The notes beneath the pieces were generated by a model, which saw only the letters and a list, made by a program, of their open reading frames with translations, had not been told where the DNA came from and made no database searches. The position numbers were made by a program, and so were the translations under genes. 64,000 nt of DNA from Pseudomonas syringae CC1557 (lineage in GTDB: Bacteria > Pseudomonadota > Gammaproteobacteria > Pseudomonadales > Pseudomonadaceae): contig NZ_CP007014.1 in assembly GCF_000452705.1 (NCBI RefSeq), positions 930,001 to 994,000 of the forward strand, written 5' to 3'. This document shows, one piece after another, positions 52,681 through 64,000 of the stretch. The stretch's first letter is position 1; each line of letters opens with the position of its first letter.

Positions 52681-53891
52681 TCTTCGGTGTGATCAAGCCA
52701 TATCCATCGCCGCTGATCAGCGGACGCGGTATCGACCTCGATTTCCCTATGCTGGTCGGTTGTCTGGCATTGCTGGGACTCGGTCTGGTGATGATCACGT
52801 CCGCCTCGTCGGAAGTGGCGGCCGTGCAGTCGGGTAACACGCTGTACATGATGACTCGCCACCTGGTCTATCTGCTGCTCGGTCTGGGCGCCTGCGGTGT
52901 GACCATGATGATCCCGGTCGCCACCTGGCAGCGCCTGGGCTGGCTGATGCTGCTGGGTGCATTCGGTCTGCTGCTGATGGTGCTGGTGCCCGGCATCGGG
53001 CGCGAGGTCAACGGTTCGATGCGCTGGATCGGCTTCGGCGCGTTCAACGTGCAGCCCTCGGAAATCGCCAAGGTTTTCGTGGTGATCTTTCTCGCCGGTT
53101 ACCTGATTCGTCGTCAGCAGGAAGTCCGCGAAAGCTGGATGGGCTTCTTCAAGCCGTTCATTGTGTTGCTGCCGATGGCGGGTCTGTTGCTGATGGAGCC
53201 TGACTTTGGTGCCACCGTGGTCATGATGGGTTCGGCTGCCGCGATGCTGTTTCTCGGCGGAGTGGGGCTGTTCCGCTTCTCGCTGATGGTGGTGCTGGCG
53301 GTTGCTTCGGTGGTCGTGCTGGTTCAGGCCCAGCCCTATCGTATGGCGCGTCTGACCAACTTTACCGATCCGTGGGCTGACCAGTTCGGTTCCGGCTACC
53401 AGTTGACCCAGGCGCTGATCGCCTTCGGTCGCGGCGAGTGGTTTGGCGTCGGTCTGGGCAACAGCGTGCAGAAGCAGTTCTACCTGCCGGAAGCGCACAC
53501 CGACTTCGTGTTCTCGGTTCTCGCAGAAGAGCTGGGCGTCATCGGCTCGCTGCTGACCGTTGCGCTGTTCCTGTTCGTCAGTATTCGTGGCATGTACATC
53601 GGCATGTGGGCAGAAAGGGCCAAGCAGTTCTTCGGCGCTTACGTTGCCTATGGCCTGTCATTCCTGTGGATTGGTCAGTTCCTGATCAATATCGGTGTGA
53701 ACGTCGGTCTGTTGCCAACCAAAGGCCTTACGCTGCCGTTCCTCAGCTATGGGGGCAGTTCGTTGGTGATCTGCTGTGCGAGCCTCGGCCTGTTGCTGCG
53801 CATCGAGTGGGAGTCGCGCAACAACATGGGCAGTGAAGAAGCCGAGTTCCAGGAAAGCGACTTCGCCGAGGAGACGCACAATGGACGCTAA
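52677..53891 (+). CDS. ftsW: Septal peptidoglycan polymerase FtsW
   Basis: A 404 aa SEDS glycosyltransferase with about ten membrane segments. Signature parts are NGSMRWIGFGAFNVQPSEIA and the C-terminal GLTLPFLSYGGSSL. It polymerises glycan strands at the septum as partner of FtsI. The true start is the ATG at 52677, overlapping the murD stop; the final 11 bases overlap murG. Confidence 0.98.
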   Translation: MIFGVIKPYPSPLISGRGIDLDFPMLVGCLALLGLGLVMITSASSEVAAVQSGNTLYMMTRHLVYLLLGLGACGVTMMIPVATWQRLGWLMLLGAFGLLLMVLVPGIGREVNGSMRWIGFGAFNVQPSEIAKVFVVIFLAGYLIRRQQEVRESWMGFFKPFIVLLPMAGLLLMEPDFGATVVMMGSAAAMLFLGGVGLFRFSLMVVLAVASVVVLVQAQPYRMARLTNFTDPWADQFGSGYQLTQALIAFGRGEWFGVGLGNSVQKQFYLPEAHTDFVFSVLAEELGVIGSLLTVALFLFVSIRGMYIGMWAERAKQFFGAYVAYGLSFLWIGQFLINIGVNVGLLPTKGLTLPFLSYGGSSLVICCASLGLLLRIEWESRNNMGSEEAEFQESDFAEETHNGR

Positions 53892-54943
53892 CGTGCTGAT
53901 CATGGCAGGCGGTACCGGCGGGCACGTATTCCCGGCGCTGGCCTGCGCACGCGAGTTCCAGGCCCGAGGCTACAAAGTCCACTGGCTGGGCACGCCACGC
54001 GGCATCGAAAACGAGCTGGTGCCACAGGCCGGTCTGACGCTGCACCTGATCAACGCGACCGGTTTGCGTGGCAAGGGTCGACTGTCGCTGCTCAAGGCGC
54101 CGCTGATGTTGCTGAAAAGCCTGATGCAGGCGCGCAAGGTGGTTCGCCAGGTGAAACCGGTCTGTGTGGTCGGCTTTGGTGGTTATGTCACCGGCCCTGG
54201 CGGTCTGGCGGCGAAGCTGGCGGGCGTGCCGTTGATCATCCATGAGCAGAACGCCGTCGCCGGTACTGCCAACCGCAGCCTGGCTTCGTTCGCCAGCCGC
54301 GTGTGTGAAGCGTTCCCGGACACGTTTGCGGCATCGGCCAAGCGCCGCACCACCGGCAACCCGGTGCGTGTCGAACTGTTTCTGGAAACACCGCGTCAGG
54401 CGCTCGCCGGGCGCAAGGCGCGTCTGCTGGTACTGGGCGGGAGCCTGGGCGCGGAGCCGCTGAACAAGTTGTTGCCTGAGGCGCTGGCGCAGTTGCCGCA
54501 GGACATCCAGCCCGAAGTGTTTCACCAGTCGGGCAAGAATCATGATGCCGTCACCGCCGAGCGTTATCGCAACGTCGGTGTCGAGGCGCAAGTTGCGCCG
54601 TTCATCCAGAACATGGCCCAAGCCTATAGCTGGGCCGATCTGGTGGTCTGCCGCGCAGGCGCATTGACCATCAGCGAACTGGCCGCCGCCGGTCTGCCGT
54701 CGTTGCTGATACCGCTGCCCCACGCGATTGATGACCATCAGTCCCGTAACGCCGACTATCTGGCCCGAGAAGGTGCAGCCTTCGTCATGCCACAAGCAAC
54801 AACTGGCGCCGCCGAGATGGCCGCACGCCTGAAAGAGGTTTTGATGCAACCCGAACAATTGAACAGCATGGCCCGCACTGCACGCCGTTTGGCCAAGCCT
54901 GATGCAACCAACACCGTCGTCGATGTCTGTGTGGAGGTGGCCC

Positions 54944-54951
<8 letters not shown>
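53881..54951 (+). CDS. murG: UDP-GlcNAc transferase MurG
   Basis: A 356 aa GT28 enzyme converting lipid I to lipid II on the inner membrane face. The N-terminal lipid I-binding loop is [14 protein letters not shown], and the C-terminal UDP-GlcNAc region has [15 protein letters not shown]. Overlaps ftsW by 11 bases and murC by 8 bases. Confidence 0.98.
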
Positions 54952-57360
<2,409 letters not shown>

Positions 57361-57363
57361 AGC

Positions 57364-58233
57364 ATGTACGGCCCTTCGGCACGTCCTCAGCCACCCGCCC
57401 CCGGCCGTAACAAGCCGGTGCCGCGTGGCGCCAGCCGGATGGTGGCCAAGGAGCCACTGTCGGCGCGCCTGCCGAAGGCCAACTTCAGTTTTCTGAAGCG
57501 CCTGTTCTGGCCGGTGTTGCTGGTGATTCTGGGCTTTGCCACGTACGAGGGAGCTCAGCGCCTGCTGCCGTATGCCGATCGCCCGATTACCCGTATCAAC
57601 GTGCAGGGCGATTTGAGTTACATCAGCCAGCAGGCTGTGCAGCAACGTATCGCTCCCTATGTGGCGTCGAGTTTTTTCAAGATCGACCTTGCCGCCATGC
57701 GTACCGAACTGGAGCAGATGCCGTGGATCGCGCATGCCGAAGTGCGTCGCGTCTGGCCGGATCAAGTGGTGATTCGTCTTGAAGAGCAACTGCCGGTGGC
57801 GCGGTGGGGCGATGAGGCGTTGTTGAACAACCAGGGGCAGGCTTTCACGCCACGTGAACTGTCCAATTATGAACATCTTCCCCAGTTGTTCGGCCCGCAG
57901 CGGGCTCAGCAACAGGTGATGCAGCAGTATCAGGTGTTGAGTCAGATGTTGCGCCCGCTGGGCTTCTCCATCGTACGCCTGGAGCTGCGCGAGCGTGGCA
58001 GCTGGTTCCTGACAACAGGCGCCGGTAGTGCAGGCCCGGGTATCGAATTGTTGCTTGGACGCGACCACCTTGTCGAAAAAATGCGCCGCTTCATCGCGAT
58101 TTACGACAAGACGCTTAAAGAACAGATCACGAACATCGCGCGCGTCGACCTGCGTTACTCCAACGGCCTTGCGGTCGGTTGGCGCGAACAGGCAGCGCCG
58201 ACGACGGAAAAACCCGCCGTCGCGAAGAATTGA
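57364..58233 (+). CDS. ftsQ: Cell division protein FtsQ
   Basis: A 289 aa bitopic protein. It has a cytoplasmic proline- and basic-rich N-terminus, a membrane segment (about 44-62), a POTRA domain (about 70-140; [19 protein letters not shown]) and the FtsQ beta domain. It recruits FtsB and FtsL to the divisome. The longer cytoplasmic part than in E. coli is common in Pseudomonas. ftsA starts 15 bases later. Confidence 0.95.
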   Translation: MYGPSARPQPPAPGRNKPVPRGASRMVAKEPLSARLPKANFSFLKRLFWPVLLVILGFATYEGAQRLLPYADRPITRINVQGDLSYISQQAVQQRIAPYVASSFFKIDLAAMRTELEQMPWIAHAEVRRVWPDQVVIRLEEQLPVARWGDEALLNNQGQAFTPRELSNYEHLPQLFGPQRAQQQVMQQYQVLSQMLRPLGFSIVRLELRERGSWFLTTGAGSAGPGIELLLGRDHLVEKMRRFIAIYDKTLKEQITNIARVDLRYSNGLAVGWREQAAPTTEKPAVAKN

Positions 58234-58247
58234 TAAGAGGCAGGACC

Positions 58248-59504
58248 ATGGCAAACGTGCAAAGCGGCAAAATGATCGTCGGGCTGGATATCGGTACCTC
58301 CAAGGTGGTGGCGCTGGTAGGCGAAGTCGCGGCCGATGGCTCGCTGGAAATCGTGGGTATCGGCACCCACCCCTCCCGCGGCCTGAAAAAGGGCGTGGTG
58401 GTGAATATCGAGTCGACCGTGCAGTCGATTCAGCGCGCAATCGAAGAAGCGCAGTTGATGGCCGGTTGCCGCATCCACTCGGCCTTCGTCGGTGTCGCGG
58501 GCAGCCACATTCGCAGCCTGAATTCGCACGGTATCGTGGCGATTCGTGATCGTGAAGTCAGCTCTGCGGACCTGGAGCGCGTGCTTGATGCTGCTCAGGC
58601 AGTGGCCATTCCTGCCGACCAGCGCGTGTTGCACACCCTGCCTCAGGATTACGTGATCGATAACCAGGAAGGCGTACGTGAGCCACTGGGTATGTCCGGT
58701 GTACGTCTGGAAGCCAAGGTGCACGTAGTGACTTGCGCAGTGAATGCCGCGCAGAACATCGAAAAGTGCGTGCGTCGCTGCGGCCTGGAAGTCGACGACA
58801 TCATTCTCGAACAACTGGCTTCGGCCTATTCGGTTCTGACCGATGACGAGAAAGAACTTGGCGTCTGCCTGGTGGATATCGGCGGCGGCACCACCGACAT
58901 CGCGATTTTCACCGAAGGCGCCATTCGTCACACCGCGGTGATCCCGATTGCCGGTGATCAGGTGACCAACGACATCGCCATGGCGCTGCGTACACCAACC
59001 CAGTACGCCGAAGAAATCAAGATTCGTTATGCCTGCGCCCTGGCCAAACTGGCCGGTGCCGGCGAAACCATCAAGGTACCGAGTGTGGGCGACCGTCCAC
59101 CTCGCGAGCTGTCGCGTCAGGCGCTGGCTGAAGTGGTCGAGCCTCGTTACGACGAGCTGTTCACCCTGATCCAGGCCGAACTGCGTCGCAGCGGCTACGA
59201 AGACCTCATCCCGGCCGGCATCGTGCTGACCGGTGGTACGGCGAAAATGGAAGGTGCGGTCGAACTGGCCGAGGAAATCTTCCACATGCCGGTGCGCCTG
59301 GGCGTACCGCACAGCGTCAAAGGGCTCGCAGATGTCGTGCGTAACCCGATCTATTCAACGGGCGTAGGCCTGTTGCTGTACGGGCTGCAAAAACAGTCGG
59401 ACGGCATTTCGTTGTCCGGGATTGTCGGCAACAGCAGTTACAGCGACGAAACCAAGGCTCCGGTGCTTGAGCGGATCAAGCGTTGGGTGCAGGGCAATTT
59501 CTAA
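58248..59504 (+). CDS. ftsA: Cell division protein FtsA
   Basis: A 418 aa actin-like ATPase tethering FtsZ to the membrane. Phosphate-1 is IVGLDIGTSKVVALVGE, phosphate-2 is CLVDIGGGTTDIAIF, and the C-terminal amphipathic helix is present as LERIKRWVQGNF. The ATG at 58248 follows AAGAGGCAGG; the longer frame to 58179 runs into ftsQ and is rejected. Confidence 0.98.
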   Translation: MANVQSGKMIVGLDIGTSKVVALVGEVAADGSLEIVGIGTHPSRGLKKGVVVNIESTVQSIQRAIEEAQLMAGCRIHSAFVGVAGSHIRSLNSHGIVAIRDREVSSADLERVLDAAQAVAIPADQRVLHTLPQDYVIDNQEGVREPLGMSGVRLEAKVHVVTCAVNAAQNIEKCVRRCGLEVDDIILEQLASAYSVLTDDEKELGVCLVDIGGGTTDIAIFTEGAIRHTAVIPIAGDQVTNDIAMALRTPTQYAEEIKIRYACALAKLAGAGETIKVPSVGDRPPRELSRQALAEVVEPRYDELFTLIQAELRRSGYEDLIPAGIVLTGGTAKMEGAVELAEEIFHMPVRLGVPHSVKGLADVVRNPIYSTGVGLLLYGLQKQSDGISLSGIVGNSSYSDETKAPVLERIKRWVQGNF

Positions 59505-59592
59505 GTTTCAGGTTGTAACGTTTCAGGGCGACAAAAAAGCAGTATCGGCAGGCAGTAGGCAAAACTAACTAGAAAGCGGAAGGAGAGAGAAA

Positions 59593-60780
59593 ATGTTCGA
59601 ACTCGTAGACAACGTCCCGCAAAGCCCGGTCATTAAAGTTATCGGCGTAGGCGGTGGTGGCGGCAACGCCGTCAATCACATGGTCAAGAGCAACATCGAA
59701 GGCGTGGAATTCATCTGCGCCAACACCGATGCTCAGGCGCTGAAAAACATCGGCGCGCGGACCATTCTGCAACTGGGCACAGGCGTGACCAAAGGTCTTG
59801 GCGCTGGCGCCAACCCTGAAGTCGGTCGTCAGGCCGCCATGGAAGACCGTGAGCGCATTGCTGAAGTCCTGCAAGGCACCAACATGGTGTTCATCACCAC
59901 CGGCATGGGCGGCGGTACCGGTACCGGTGCAGCGCCAATCATTGCTGAAGTGGCCAAGGAAATGGGCATCCTCACGGTAGCAGTCGTGACCCGTCCGTTC
60001 CCGTTCGAAGGTCGCAAGCGTATGCAGATCGCCGATGAAGGCATCCGCATGCTGTCCGAAAGCGTCGACTCGTTGATCACCATTCCCAACGAGAAGCTGC
60101 TGACCATCCTCGGTAAGGACGCCAGCCTGCTGTCGGCTTTCGCCAAGGCTGACGATGTACTGGCCGGTGCCGTTCGCGGTATCTCCGACATCATCAAGCG
60201 TCCGGGCATGATCAACGTCGACTTTGCCGACGTTCGTACGGTCATGAGCGAAATGGGTATGGCGATGATGGGCACTGGCTGCGCCAGCGGTCCGAACCGT
60301 GCACGTGAAGCGACTGAGGCAGCCATCCGTAACCCGCTGCTCGAAGACGTCAACCTGCAGGGCGCTCGCGGCATCCTGGTCAACATCACTGCCGGTCCTG
60401 ACCTGTCTCTGGGTGAGTACTCGGACGTGGGTAGCATCATCGAAGCGTTCGCTTCCGAGCACGCCATGGTCAAGGTCGGTACTGTTATCGATCCGGACAT
60501 GCGTGACGAGTTGCACGTGACCGTGGTTGCCACCGGCCTGGGCGCGAAAATCGAGAAACCTGTCAAGGTCATCGACAACACGCTGCAGACCACCCAGCAG
60601 GCTCCTGCACACCAGGCAGCCCGTCAGGAAGCGCCGTCGGTCAACTACCGCGATCTGGATCGCCCTACCGTTATGCGCAATCAGGCACACGCCAGCGCTA
60701 CCGCTGCGGCAAAGATGAACCCTAACGATGACCTCGACTACCTGGACATCCCGGCTTTCCTGCGTCGTCAGGCCGATTGA
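59593..60780 (+). CDS. ftsZ: Cell division GTPase FtsZ
   Basis: A 395 aa tubulin homologue. The GTP-binding motif is GGGTGTGAAP, and the N-terminal GVGGGGGNAVNHM is the first phosphate loop. A variable linker (about 320-375) leads to the conserved C-terminal peptide DYLDIPAFLRRQAD that binds FtsA and ZipA. GGAAGGAGAG precedes the start; an 88-base gap follows ftsA. Confidence 0.99.
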   Translation: MFELVDNVPQSPVIKVIGVGGGGGNAVNHMVKSNIEGVEFICANTDAQALKNIGARTILQLGTGVTKGLGAGANPEVGRQAAMEDRERIAEVLQGTNMVFITTGMGGGTGTGAAPIIAEVAKEMGILTVAVVTRPFPFEGRKRMQIADEGIRMLSESVDSLITIPNEKLLTILGKDASLLSAFAKADDVLAGAVRGISDIIKRPGMINVDFADVRTVMSEMGMAMMGTGCASGPNRAREATEAAIRNPLLEDVNLQGARGILVNITAGPDLSLGEYSDVGSIIEAFASEHAMVKVGTVIDPDMRDELHVTVVATGLGAKIEKPVKVIDNTLQTTQQAPAHQAARQEAPSVNYRDLDRPTVMRNQAHASATAAAKMNPNDDLDYLDIPAFLRRQAD

Positions 60781-60856
60781 TGAAATGTATCAGGGGTATT
60801 AGGGTGATTGGTGTTCAGCAAAGGCATGGTCTGCTATTATCGCCAGCCTTTGTTGA

Positions 60857-61804
<948 letters not shown>

Positions 61805-61835
61805 GCAAGCTTTACTCTCTTTCCTTTTGTTCTTT

Positions 61836-61863
61836 AAAGGCTGCCCTCGGGTGGCCTTTTTTT
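61836..61863 (+). terminator. Intrinsic terminator after lpxC
   Basis: AAAGGC with the inner GCCC/GGGT pairing forms an imperfect hairpin closed by GGCCTTT and followed by a long T-run (61857-61863). It ends the dcw/lpxC transcription unit. Confidence 0.75.
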
Positions 61864-61972
61864 ATGGGTTTCTTCCGCAAATCGAAGGTTGGGTTGACGG
61901 CACATCGCTGTCTCTTATCATTAGTGATTAACGGCATGGATTAGCCGTGGATTCAGGCTTATGGAGTGTGTC

Positions 61973-62241
61973 TTGATCAGATATATGAATGCGGTTGCAG
62001 TGCTGACATGTGCGGCCTTCGCTTCTGTTGGCTGGGCCAGGGATGACGCTGCGAATTCGCCTAAGGCGGGTGGGCGTACCTACGCGCAAAACTAGTCGAG
62101 TCAGAAGTGAAGGGCGTTCGCTTTGACCTGCTGAAGTGCCTGGATCTTTATCACAGCAAAGAGCTGGACAGTCAGGTCAAAGAGCTGGTTATCAAGCCTG
62201 ACCACACTTACCGCCAGGATAACCCGCCGAAGACGAAATGA
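61973..62241 (+). pseudogene. Frameshifted gene for a small exported protein
   Basis: A TTG start at 61973 has GGAG six bases upstream. It opens a 40-codon frame with a good signal peptide (basic start MIRYMNAV, hydrophobic core, cleavage near GWARDD) that stops at the TAG at 62093-62095. The -1 frame continues without break from 62095 to the TGA at 62239, encoding VESEVKGVRFDLLKCLDLYH and a charged tail, with no start codon of its own. Inserting one base near 62088-62092 (the CAAAAC run) restores a protein of about 89 residues. This is a pseudogene, a sequencing error or, less likely, a frameshifting gene. The product is not recognised. Confidence 0.7.
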
Positions 62242-62276
62242 CGTACGTCCCGCTTGGCTGCCTGTTTCCCGGCCTC

Positions 62277-62732
62277 TTATTTCCTGTCCCGGGCATGGCT
62301 GGCGAGTCGCTCCAGTGCGGCGCGCAGCCTGGGGTCGGTGATGCCCTCGGCAGTGGCCTGGATGTTTTCGGCGGCGACGGTCGACAGGTCGATGGTGTGG
62401 GTCGCGGCCCCGCGAGGCGCTTCGGGCGGCTGGACCTTGAAGACGATTCTGGTCAGGTTGACGAAGTCGTCAAAGGCGATCAGTTGTCGATGCAGGCGCT
62501 TTTGTTGATAACGCAGGCGCGTGGCCCAGTGGCCGTCGGTCACGATCAGCAACAGCGTGCCCTCGCGCCATGAGGCCACATGGCAGTGCTCGCGCGCTGC
62601 CGGTTGCAACTGGCTTTCGAGCAAGCGTTGCAGGTGGCTCAGGCGTTCGGCATGGCGAAAAATAGCCTTCAGGGGCTTGGCTTCGCGCAGCAGAACCGCA
62701 GGGGGGCGGGCATTGAGGGGACGAAAGGCCAT
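62277..62732 (-). CDS. dciA: DciA-like protein (DUF721)
   Basis: A 151 aa basic protein with the DUF721 fold; the conserved core is CHVASWREGTLLLIVTDGHW followed by LRYQQKRL. DciA loads the DnaB helicase in bacteria without DnaC, which includes Pseudomonas. It is on the minus strand between lpxC and secA, the usual pseudomonad position. The C-terminal third (about 100-151) is less conserved. Confidence 0.87.
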   Translation of the reverse strand: MAFRPLNARPPAVLLREAKPLKAIFRHAERLSHLQRLLESQLQPAAREHCHVASWREGTLLLIVTDGHWATRLRYQQKRLHRQLIAFDDFVNLTRIVFKVQPPEAPRGAATHTIDLSTVAAENIQATAEGITDPRLRAALERLASHARDRK

Positions 62733-63036
62733 GGGTAAGTGCCTGGTAACAAGATGAACATCTTAACAGAAAGCATTCTGACGGCTGCTTTCCGAGGCGT
62801 TTCCGTGCTTTCATATGCAAATCAATGAGTAACTTCCCCGGTTTATGGGTTGAAGTGCTTGAAAATGGCCCCATTGTAAATCTGCCCCGTCACAGCGCTG
62901 TGCCAGCATCGTGGAATAACGCCACTTTCCTCACCATCGTTTCCGGGTAGAATGCTCGTTCGCATGTGGCCATCTGGGCTGCACGGGCGACTCACGGGGC
63001 CGCCCTCCATTCCTATGTGTGGAAGATCCTGTCGAT
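62733..63036. other. Divergent dciA/secA intergenic region
   Basis: A 304-base interval without a convincing gene. A possible secA promoter is TTTCCT (62926-62931) with TAGAAT (62948-62953), a weak match. No secM-like leader peptide is apparent. A 134-codon minus-strand frame entering it is the out-of-phase shadow of dciA. Confidence 0.45.
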
Positions 63037-64000
63037 ATGTTTGCGCCTTTGTTGAAAAAACTTTTTGGAAGCAAGAACGAGCGTGAAGTCAAACGCATGC
63101 TCAAGACGGTACAGATCGTCAATGCCTTCGAAGAGCAAATGGTGGCCCTTTCGGACGAGCAATTGCGCGCCAAGACCGAAGAGTTCAAGGCCCGCATAGC
63201 CAAAGGCGAGACCCTCGATCAATTGCTGCCTGAAGCCTTTGCCGTCGCTCGTGAAGCGGGCAAGCGTGTCATGGGCATGCGCCACTTCGACGTTCAGTTG
63301 ATCGGCGGCATGACCCTGCACGAAGGTCAGATCGCGGAAATGCGTACCGGTGAAGGTAAAACCCTCGTCGGTACTCTCGCTGTGTACCTCAATGCATTGT
63401 CCGGCAAGGGCGTTCACGTAGTTACCGTGAACGACTACCTCGCTCGCCGCGATGCCAACTGGATGCGCCCGCTGTACGAATTCCTCGGTCTGACCGTAGG
63501 CATCGTCACGCCATTCCAGCCACCGGAAGAGAAGCGCGCCGCATACGCTGCCGACATCACTTACGGCACCAACAACGAATACGGTTTCGACTACCTGCGC
63601 GACAACATGGCGTTCAGCATGGACGACAAGTTCCAGCGTGAACTCAACTTCGCCGTGATCGACGAAGTCGACTCGATTCTGATCGACGAAGCGCGTACGC
63701 CGCTGATCATTTCCGGTCAGGCCGAAGACAGCTCCAAGCTGTACACCGAAATCAACCGCCTGATCCCCAAGCTCGAGCAGCACATCGAGGAAGTCGAAGG
63801 CGAAGTCACCAAGCCGGGCCATTTCACCGTTGACGAGAAGACGCGTCAGGTCGAGCTGAACGAAGCCGGTCACCAGTTCATTGAAGAAATGCTCACCGAA
63901 GTCGGCCTGCTGGCCGAGGGCGAGAGCCTGTACTCGGCGCACAACCTTGGCCTGCTGACCCACGTCTATGCCGGTCTGCGTGCGCACAAACTGTTCAATC
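63037..64000 (+). CDS. secA: Protein translocase ATPase SecA, N-terminal part (continues past window)
   Basis: The first 321 codons of SecA; the frame is open to the end of the window. Visible are the start [20 protein letters not shown], Walker A MRTGEGKT (about 102-109), the [15 protein letters not shown] segment, the [19 protein letters not shown] block and Walker [19 protein letters not shown]. The last residues belong to the preprotein crosslinking domain. SecA drives proteins through SecYEG. GGAAGATCC upstream may serve as ribosome site. Confidence 0.98.

Overview
This window is a stretch of core chromosome from a Pseudomonas, most likely of the P. syringae group. Gene content and order follow the block known in other pseudomonads: rng-yhdP-nit-tldD, sodA, ptsO-rapZ-ptsN-hpf-rpoN, lpt/kds, mla, murA-hisGDC, algW, cysD-cysNC, trpS-zapE, rplM-rpsI-sspAB, rsmI-rnpB, the complete division and cell wall (dcw) cluster, lpxC and secA. 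The P. syringae placement is inferred from a fused cysNC, a sodA locus without fagA/fumC, the absence of the cytochrome bc1 genes (petABC) between rpsI and sspA, and palindromic repeats of the kind common in that group. I found no prophage, insertion sequence, CRISPR array, tRNA or secretion island. Codon use and composition look uniform throughout.

Layout. 1-8850: end of RNase G, an AsmA-like YhdP giant, a nitrilase-family amidase, and tldD/pmbA with darP on the opposite strand between them. 8850-10400: a Fur box, a small hypothetical gene and Mn-superoxide dismutase, then a 43-codon fragment that may be the remnant of a transporter gene. 10424-13927 (minus): nitrogen-type PTS genes, RapZ, hibernation factor and sigma-54. 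14112-17467 (minus): LPS transport (lptB, lptA, lptC) and Kdo synthesis (kdsC, kdsD). 17772-21161: the mlaFEDCB phospholipid transport operon and ibaG. 21184-25761: murA and hisG-hisD-hisC. 25857-30863: algW (minus), a Nif3-like gene, and cysD-cysNC sulfate activation. 30864-36294: repeats and terminators, zapG, an alpha/beta hydrolase, trpS, zapE and a GlxA-type regulator. 36295-38503: rplM-rpsI and sspA-sspB. 38581-42103 (minus): dolP, diaA, yraN, lpoA. 42385-43693: rsmI and RNase P RNA. 43901-60780: mraZ promoter with MraZ boxes and the dcw cluster from mraZ to ftsZ. 60893-64000: lpxC, a frameshifted small exported-protein gene, dciA (minus) and the first third of secA.

Functionally the window is rich in envelope biogenesis: peptidoglycan precursors (murA, murE-ddlB), septum assembly (ftsL/I/W/Q/A/Z), lipid A (lpxC), Kdo and LPS export (kds/lpt), outer-membrane lipid asymmetry (mla), the PBP activator lpoA, DolP, YhdP, and the AlgW protease that senses envelope stress. 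Many dcw genes overlap by 1-8 bases (ATGA, TGATG or GTGA junctions), consistent with translational coupling.

I see no obviously new multi-gene system. The observations most worth checking are gene losses and remnants at otherwise conserved positions (petABC, fagA-fumC, a possible ZIP transporter remnant, the broken ORF after lpxC), the MraZ-box promoter, the tandem promoters and long leader before rplM, and several strong intergenic hairpins. Comparisons with other species are from memory and could not be verified here.
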